NCBI GenBank assembly: GCA_009602725.1 | Contig: WELB01000219.1 | Coordinates: 164,491-228,490, forward strand | Direction of reading: 5' to 3' | Length of the DNA: 64,000 bases | Origin: Spirogloea muscicola | Lineage: Eukaryota > Streptophyta > Zygnematophyceae > Spirogloeales > Spirogloeaceae | Shown here: positions 58,901 through 64,000 of the stretch, one piece after another | Layout: each line of letters starts with the position of its first letter | Numbering within the stretch: position 1 is the first letter of the stretch | Notes under the pieces: generated by a model | Seen by the model: only the letters and a program-made list of their open reading frames with translations | The model's database searches: none | Told to the model about the DNA's origin: nothing | Program-made: the position numbers and the translations under genes

Positions 58901-59845
58901 AAGCTGGCACCGCGGCGGGTCGGGCGAGAGAGATGGGGGCGATGTCGGTGGAGCCGGCTCGCTCGGTGGGGGTGGAGGCAGTGGAGACGGGGGGGGCGTC
59001 AATGGAGCCGGCAGTGGAAGGCTGGGCGGCTCGAGAGGCGGGATGGCGGGTGGTTGGGAAGGCGGCGTCGGGGGAGGTGGGGGCGGTGGGTACGGCGGCT
59101 GTGGTGACGACGGCTCGGCGGGCGGTAGCGGCTGCTGCACCTCTGTCGCCGGAGTAGCACACTCAGGGACGTCAGGGCCGAGCACATGGGGCATGGTACC
59201 CTGAGGATGGAGGAGCGTGGTCACCTCGTGGGTCCCCTCGCATCTCAGGGGTGGAGGCGATAACGCTTATGCCCGACACTTCTCTCGAGCGGGAGGCGAT
59301 AGAGTAGTGGCTTCCGTGGAATGCTCCATGGTATGCTCCACCTGAGTAGATGATGCCAGGGCCGGGACGACGGGGTTGCAAGCCACGACGGCCGCTGCGG
59401 GCGGAGTGCCGGTGGGGCTGGCATGCCCCTTGCAGTGTCGCCGATGCACGGAGACGCCATGGGGAGTGGCGAAGTCCCATGGGAAGGTGGGGCACGGCGT
59501 GCGCGGGGGCTTCGCAGGCGGGGGTGGCGACGGCGGAAGGGGGGGCTGCGGCGGAGGTGGCGTGGTGGCGGCATGGAAGGCGGCGAGGGCAAGAAACCGC
59601 TGCGCCCACGCGAACATGGCCGGGGGAAGTTCGGGACTCTGGCTCCGAAGGCGGCGCCGAGACTGCGCGGGTGGGGCGACGGCGGGCGGCGCGGCGGCGA
59701 CGGGAGCGACGGTGGCAGCGGGGTGCCGGCGCAGGGGCAGGGCCGNGCCGGCGGCGGCCCGGGGTTTAAGACGGGTGGCGGCGGCGGCGGCGGCGCCCGC
59801 GACCCAATGCGTGCTGGCCTCCCTGTCCTCCCTGGCCTCCCTTTG
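55990..59845 (-). mobile_element. Long LINE copy: zinc finger, RT and RLE
   Basis: The most complete copy. Minus strand, in order: a zinc-finger-like segment (CPTFPWDFATPHGVSVHRRH, 59500-59424) with the His pair of an R2-type N-terminal C2H2 finger; a Pro-rich linker (59224-58895); and reverse transcriptase motifs KPIAIGEVLHRLVSRAF, LAVDVKNAFKTVEH (motif A, Asp present) and AGTRQGDPLAGFYFALAHH (motif B'). At the expected FADD box (about 57485) the frame slips; ADTTMVGPP continues in the next frame. Then GFTLLGVPIGAPSF, the thumb, VQARFAAVVDKAAYTTAVLQ, a CCHC region and RLE pieces in shifted frames (LLLDVVTTDAYD at about 56260). The 3' end is missing: it stops near RMRLTVSV (about 55985). At least four frame breaks, so it is inactive. 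One undetermined base at 59746. Confidence 0.85.
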
Positions 59846-60046
59846 CACCGCCGCGCTGGTCGCGCCCTTGCAGCAGCCTCTGGCTTGCGCAGCGGGGTTG
59901 CTCTTCCTCCCCTCAGCTCATCTGACTTCTTACTGCTGACACGGGGGTATTGAGGGCGCCCTGTCTGCCTAGCCTTTGGCTCCGTCATGAACACCTGTAT
60001 GCATCTGGCTGGCATTTCACAGCCGATTCTTTCATATCAGCAGCCG
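59846..60046 (+). mobile_element. LINE tail, subfamily A
   Basis: 59846-59953 encodes LHRRAGRALAAASGLRSGVA ... SSSDFLLLTRGY then stop. The full A UTR ends at CATATCAGCAGCCGCTTTCT. Head-to-head with the long minus-strand LINE. Confidence 0.9.
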
Positions 60047-60470
60047 CTTTCTGTCGGTAGATGTTCCTGTTCCTTCCTAAGTTCCTGCCTTTGTTTTCTG
60101 TTCTTGGCCCCTTCGAACCTTTCGTCATTCTTTTCGGGCTGGCTTTTCACAGCCTTGCCCCCATTGGGAGTACCACTTCTCTCTTCATATTCCTTTTTGA
60201 GTCCCTAGCACTCCGGCTCCTTCAGACCTTGTCCATTCCTTTGGGCTGGCCTCTCCCCAGCCACCAGTCAATCTGGCCGCGCTTGCTTTTCCCCCGTCTT
60301 GTTTATCCTCCTTTGGCCTTAAACTCTTTCTTTCCAATCAAACTGTTTTTCCTCCGCTTCCGTCAACCCGTGGAAAGGAAGAAAGCGCGGCCAATTTGAC
60401 TGGTGGCTGTGAGAGGCCAGCCCAAAGTACTGGACAAGGTCTGAAGCAGCCGGATGGCGCAGAATGCAAG
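60047..60470. repeat. LINE-UTR hairpin modules, both orientations
   Basis: Plus-strand modules at 60128-60180 (GGGCTGGCTTTTCACAGCC) and 60225-60290 (C-type), and an inverted C-type module at 60382-60438. The stretch 60470-61216 has no feature I can support. Confidence 0.6.
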
Positions 60471-61216
60471 GTACTAAGTGCTAACTAAGTGTGAAGAGCT
60501 CCTTGACCTCCACGGCCGATGGTGCTGGTCTGCCACTGCAGACCTGCGCATCTTACTGCCAGGCTACAATATTTGAGCCACACAGCCATGGACCGTGGCC
60601 TTTTGCATGGCAGAACCTCTCTATCTACAGCTTGACGAACAGCTCTAAGCATAGAAAGAAACAGCAAAACCTCAGGCCCCAGCGCACACTCAACACACCA
60701 ACGTTACCAACTCTGGCTAGCCGAGCTGCACGGAGTGCCAATGTCTCAACTGGCTTTTACAATTGGTCCAGTCCAGTACCCTTGCAGTGAACATGCGCAA
60801 GGCGGTAGCTACACTAGCTAAATGGGGTTGTGGAGAGACTAATGAGACGAAAGGGTGGCTCTGTTGCTTGCTATGTGACAGTCGTGCAATTCATGCAGGC
60901 CAGCACGCACACTTGTAATGACAGCTCAGCTCCTGGCTCCGAATCTCCTCACGCCTAAAATGTTCCTACGTCTGTAGAGTGCGCCCTTGGCCACTTGGTC
61001 CACTTGGTCCAAGGGTGCCGTATCGAATTGGCAGCCTAAGCGAATGCTGCTAACTACTCTGTGCTATGTCGCCTGTGACACTTTGGACTCGTCTTTTGCG
61101 GCGCAGCTGCACTTTTGTTGTGGAAGCAGAGAGCTGGTCCGTCAGCCTGCTATGCTGCGGCGTGCTGCGTGCAGAATGGGGCTCTAGTGCAAGCTCGGCA
61201 GAGCTTGTGACAACGC

Positions 61217-62603
61217 CTAGGACAAGCCCAGCAACGCCCCTTGTCGGGCCTTGCGAAGGCTTCGTCTGCTTCTCGGTGCGGGTCCAGTGAGCGGCGCCGC
61301 AGGCGGCGGCGCAGTGCCTGGGCGGCATGCCCGGCAGTCGGACGCGAGGAGGCTGCTGGTCACGAAATCCGCGAAGCTGCTGGGCGTTTCTGCTGCATCG
61401 TCCCCTGCCTCACCACTACGGGCTTTGAGCGCTAGCGCGCTCCATGGCACGTCGAAGTACTGGCTGGCGCCCATCCCAAAGTAGCGGCCAAGTAGGCCGC
61501 CGGCAGAGCCGCTGTGTTTACGCAGAGCAAGACAGGAGTGAGCAGGGGTGAAGGCGCTCAAGAAGCAGGCGGGGGCGGCAATATCACATTGGCCATGGTG
61601 GCAGGGGCGAGCTCTGTGCTGGTCCTAGCATCAGGAATGGTGTGAAGGCAGCGGATTCGACCTGAGCTCTGCATGCAGCATCTCGACCTCCACGGACGTC
61701 TGCAGCGAGCCGGCCTGGCTGGCCTGGGCCCGGAACTTCACCAGCAGCTGCAGCAATCACCAGCGCAGGTTTCACAACGAGTGGCCGCCTCGCAACGGTG
61801 GGCAACACGGCAGCAAGGCTGTGCCAACGGCCGAAGCCGAGCCCTGGCTGACTATTGCGCCCACCTGGACGACGCCGTGGACGCTGAAGAGGTAGTGCTC
61901 CTCGACCTCCTCGCCGGCAGCTGCCTCCTTGCGCTGCCGCCTGCGGCGTTTCGAATCTGCGCCGGACAGAAGGGGCCCGCGGTGTCGTCCGACGTACAAC
62001 ACCGTCACGTCGCCGCCGCCGCCAGCGGCCTTCAGCACGCGGTAGCCGCCTGCGTGCAGCAGCAGCGGCGTGCCGTCCACCGTCACCTGCGACAGGCAGG
62101 AGCGGCGTTGGTCGGCCGCCTCTGTTGGGGATCTCACAGTGGCGGCGGCAGGCGTCAGGACTGCCCGGCATCTCGCAGGCACGCAAAGCAGAGCGAGATT
62201 TGCGCCAAGGAGGTATGGGCCTCGTCAAACGCTTCTCCGGACCTGCCCGATGGTGCCGGTAGCGGCAGCCTGCGGGCTCGCGCTGGCCGCAAACACGACC
62301 TGCCGCGCTCCCACCAGCATGCCCGCCGCTTTGTGCTGCCAGCTCTCCACCGCCATGCTGACGCTGAGGCTCTTGCTGCGACGTCATGCTGCGACTGTCA
62401 GCGCCCGCGAGCATGGCGAGCGGCGTCGCTATGCGTGGTGGGCGCGCGGTCGGTGGCTACGCCATGCACGCACCCTTGGGAAAACACGGGCAGTAGGTGA
62501 CGCTGTCGGGCTGCCGCGAGAGCAAGGGCGGCCCGGCGGCGGCGGCGGCGAGCGCGCAGCCGGCGAGGCCCGCGAGGAGCAGCGCGACGGGAGCGGCGGC
62601 CAT
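61217..62603 (-). CDS. Unrecognised protein with signal peptide
   Basis: The start at 62603 gives MAAAPVALLLAGLAGCALAA, a convincing signal peptide, then LLSRQPDSVTYCPCFPKG before a likely donor. Later minus-strand frames look coding but are not joined with certainty: VSMAVESWQHKAAGMLVGAR (about 62360-62300), QVTVDGTPLLLHAGGYRVLK with a dibasic KRRRRQRK stretch and HYLFSVHGVVQVG (62090-61850), LQTSVEVEMLHAELRSNPLP, and GLLGRYFGMGASQYFDVPWS (about 61500-61430). No family recognised. A LINE tail in the same direction ends about 45 bp upstream of the start codon. Confidence 0.45.
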
Positions 62604-62647
62604 CGCGCGCGGGGGTGCGGAGCTCGAGGTGTCGGTGGGGGAGTGAC

Positions 62648-62830
62648 AGAATGCGGCTCTGCTGATATGGAGAGAGCGGCTGTGAAAGCCAGTCAGGTGC
62701 ATCATGGAGTGTTCATGAGGACATCAGCAGAGCCACAGGCTAGGCAGACGGGGCGCTCTCATGATCAGTAGCCCCGTGTCAGCCATAGGAAGTCAGATAA
62801 GGTGAGGGGAGGGCGGGTGGAGGCTACGGG
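62648..62830 (-). mobile_element. LINE tail, subfamily A, UTR plus decayed end
   Basis: Minus strand: the A-type UTR (GGCTCTGCTGATATGG is the inverted terminus) with point changes and a small insertion, and a decayed C-terminal codon block near 62780-62815. More eroded than the copy near RanGAP. Confidence 0.75.
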
Positions 62831-62999
62831 CTGTGAACAGCAAGCCTGTGAGCAGCACGGGAAATTCAACAAGACACCACCGCCTCTGGGGTGGCCCCGC
62901 GCAGTCACTGGGCCGCGGGGGCCGCCTCACGTGCGCCCCACGGGCCCGCCGCCCGTCGCCACCGAGGCCGGCCGCGGCGGCGCCCCCCGGAAACCAATC

Positions 63000-63235
63000 C
63001 CCTTATGAAAGGCCAGCCCACAAGCAGCAAGGCATCGAAGAAGTGGCTTCCCAATGTGGGCAAGGGCTGTGAAAAGCCAGCCCGAAAAGAGTTGACAAAG
63101 GTTCGCAAGGGGCCAAATGACGGAGGGGCCTAGAAAGGCATTGGGTTGCTACAGAGAGAGAGAAGGGCTCGCCCATTGAGGATAGAGGCTGGAAAAGCCA
63201 GCCCAAAAAAGAATGAACAAAGGACGAGAAGGGGG
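63000..63235 (-). repeat. Inverted hairpin modules
   Basis: Modules at 63036-63100 (GGGCTGTGAAAAGCCAGCCC) and 63165-63235 (GAGGCTGGAAAAGCCAGCCC), plus a partial one at 63005-63020. They correspond to UTRs of subfamilies C and E. Confidence 0.65.
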
Positions 63236-63237
63236 CC

Positions 63238-63480
63238 AGGGGGAGAAGGCGCGTGGGGCGCATGAATTGAAAGGGAGGCCAATTCAAGCCAATACATTGT
63301 TCAGGCAGAGTCGAGTGCAGACTAAACAATGCTACATAATACGGAGACCTAATCTAAGGTACCTAAGATGACATTAGTACCCACGGGTGAGCACAAACAA
63401 ATCTGACAAGCTAACTTGGGGAGCTGGAGCGCCGCCACGAAAGCCGGAGGCCTGACTTAGAGCGCGCCCTGCACGTTGAT
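63238..63480 (-). mobile_element. LINE tail, subfamily B
   Basis: Minus-strand coding (QRAGRALSQASGFRGGAPA, then VSLSDLFVLTRGY and stop) and the full B UTR, ending at 63240 in a form that lacks the usual CTCTC run (CGCGCCTTCTCCCCC). Confidence 0.85.
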
Positions 63481-63484
63481 GAAG

Positions 63485-63600
63485 AGCCAAAGAGCCAGGG
63501 GAAGCACTAGAATAAACAAGCACAATGAGAACCTAAGCAGCTACGAAGCACTCAGTGACCCCTGCTAAGCAGCCGCAGGTCAGAGCCTGCTTCTGCAGAG
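63485..63600 (-). mobile_element. LINE tail, subfamily C
   Basis: Minus strand: DLRLLSRGH then stop near 63550, and a C-type UTR start (CTTAGGTTCTCATTGTGC). The final Tyr of RGY is His here. Confidence 0.65.
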
Positions 63601-63870
63601 CCTGCACCTTCTTTTCACGCACTTTACTCGCGAGCAGGCCGCGCTATGGCTGCTGCATCTGGGTCTAGGCGGGGTGCCTCTTTCCCAGCTGCGAGTTACT
63701 CCGACTTTCTGCTGCTCAATCGTGGTCACTAAGCTTTCAACTGCGGTAGTCTAGTGTCTAGCTGTGTGGTTTTAGGCGCCGTCCGCCTCTTTGGGCCTTG
63801 TCTATTCTTTTCATTTTAAGGGCTGGCCTTTCCCAGGCCCCTGTCTTCCAAGGGCGAGCACTTCTTCCCT
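63601..63870 (+). mobile_element. LINE tail, E-like
   Basis: Plus strand: AGRAMAAASGSRRGASFPAA then SYSDFLLLNRGH and stop at about 63733. The UTR has a module at about 63795-63860 (AGGGCTGGCCTTTCCCAGG). Sequence from 63870 to the window end is unassigned. Confidence 0.75.
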
Positions 63871-64000
63871 TTCTCAGAAGGAAAGAAGTGCGCGCCCTTC
63901 TGAAGGCGATGAACACGGAGGTCCCCGGCTTGGCCCGGCCGCTCTGGGCGGGCGACGGCGAAGGGGGGCAGGCATAGACCGGGGTGGGCTAAGCTTGGGC

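Noticed and set aside
58145-59107. A 320-codon plus-strand frame
   Set aside because: Antisense to the reverse-transcriptase part of the long LINE copy, which carries clear RT motifs on the minus strand.

Overview
This is nuclear DNA of a green alga (Chlorophyta). Trebouxiophyceae is a guess from overall character, not a demonstrated placement. Evidence for a eukaryote of the green lineage: spliced genes with GT-AG and some GC-AG introns; a RanGAP with the plant-type N-terminal WPP domain; a plant-type O-fucosyltransferase (DUF246/GT106); a plant-type NAD carrier; and an extensin-like Pro-rich wall protein. Known host genes recognised by motif are APE2, a large secreted cysteine-rich/Pro-rich protein, a TMEM8/PGAP6-like membrane protein, the splicing factor CWC25, a mitochondrial-carrier NAD transporter, an O-fucosyltransferase, COMMD2, an Ala-rich nuclear-looking protein, the MAGE protein NSE3 and RanGAP.

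Layout. 0.48-2.9 kb: APE2 (+). 5.2-9.8 kb: LINE tails and repeats. 10.5-15.4 kb: secreted modular protein (-). 15.6-22.6 kb: dense LINE graveyard plus two shuffled inverted repeats. 22.6-25 kb: unassigned. 25.9-37.9 kb: TMEM8-like (+), CWC25 (-), a 281-bp assembly gap, NAD carrier (+), O-fucosyltransferase (-). 37.9-39.1 kb: LINE tails. 39.5-40.6 kb: COMMD2 (-). 40.7-45.1 kb: LINE tails and a 343-bp CT microsatellite. 45.7-55.2 kb: Ala-rich protein (+), NSE3 (+), RanGAP (-). 55.3-60.5 kb: LINEs, including the one nearly full-length copy. 61.2-62.6 kb: an unrecognised protein with a signal peptide (-). 62.6-64 kb: LINE tails.

The striking component is one superfamily of non-LTR retrotransposons (LINEs) with a restriction-like endonuclease (RLE) C-terminal to the reverse transcriptase. 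More than twenty copies are present, almost all cut down to the last few to few hundred codons plus the 3' UTR. All subfamilies end their protein in the same short peptide (S-D-[LF]-x-[LV]-[LT]-x-R-G-Y, then stop), and their 3' UTRs carry a recurrent small RNA-like hairpin (GGGCTGG...CCAGCCC) whose stem is kept while the loop changes. The tails repeatedly sit head-to-head, nest in each other, and in four cases lie directly upstream of a host gene in the sense direction. These patterns are the best candidates for something undescribed.

Limits: exon boundaries were read by eye; many gene starts and some internal exons are unresolved; no database search was possible.
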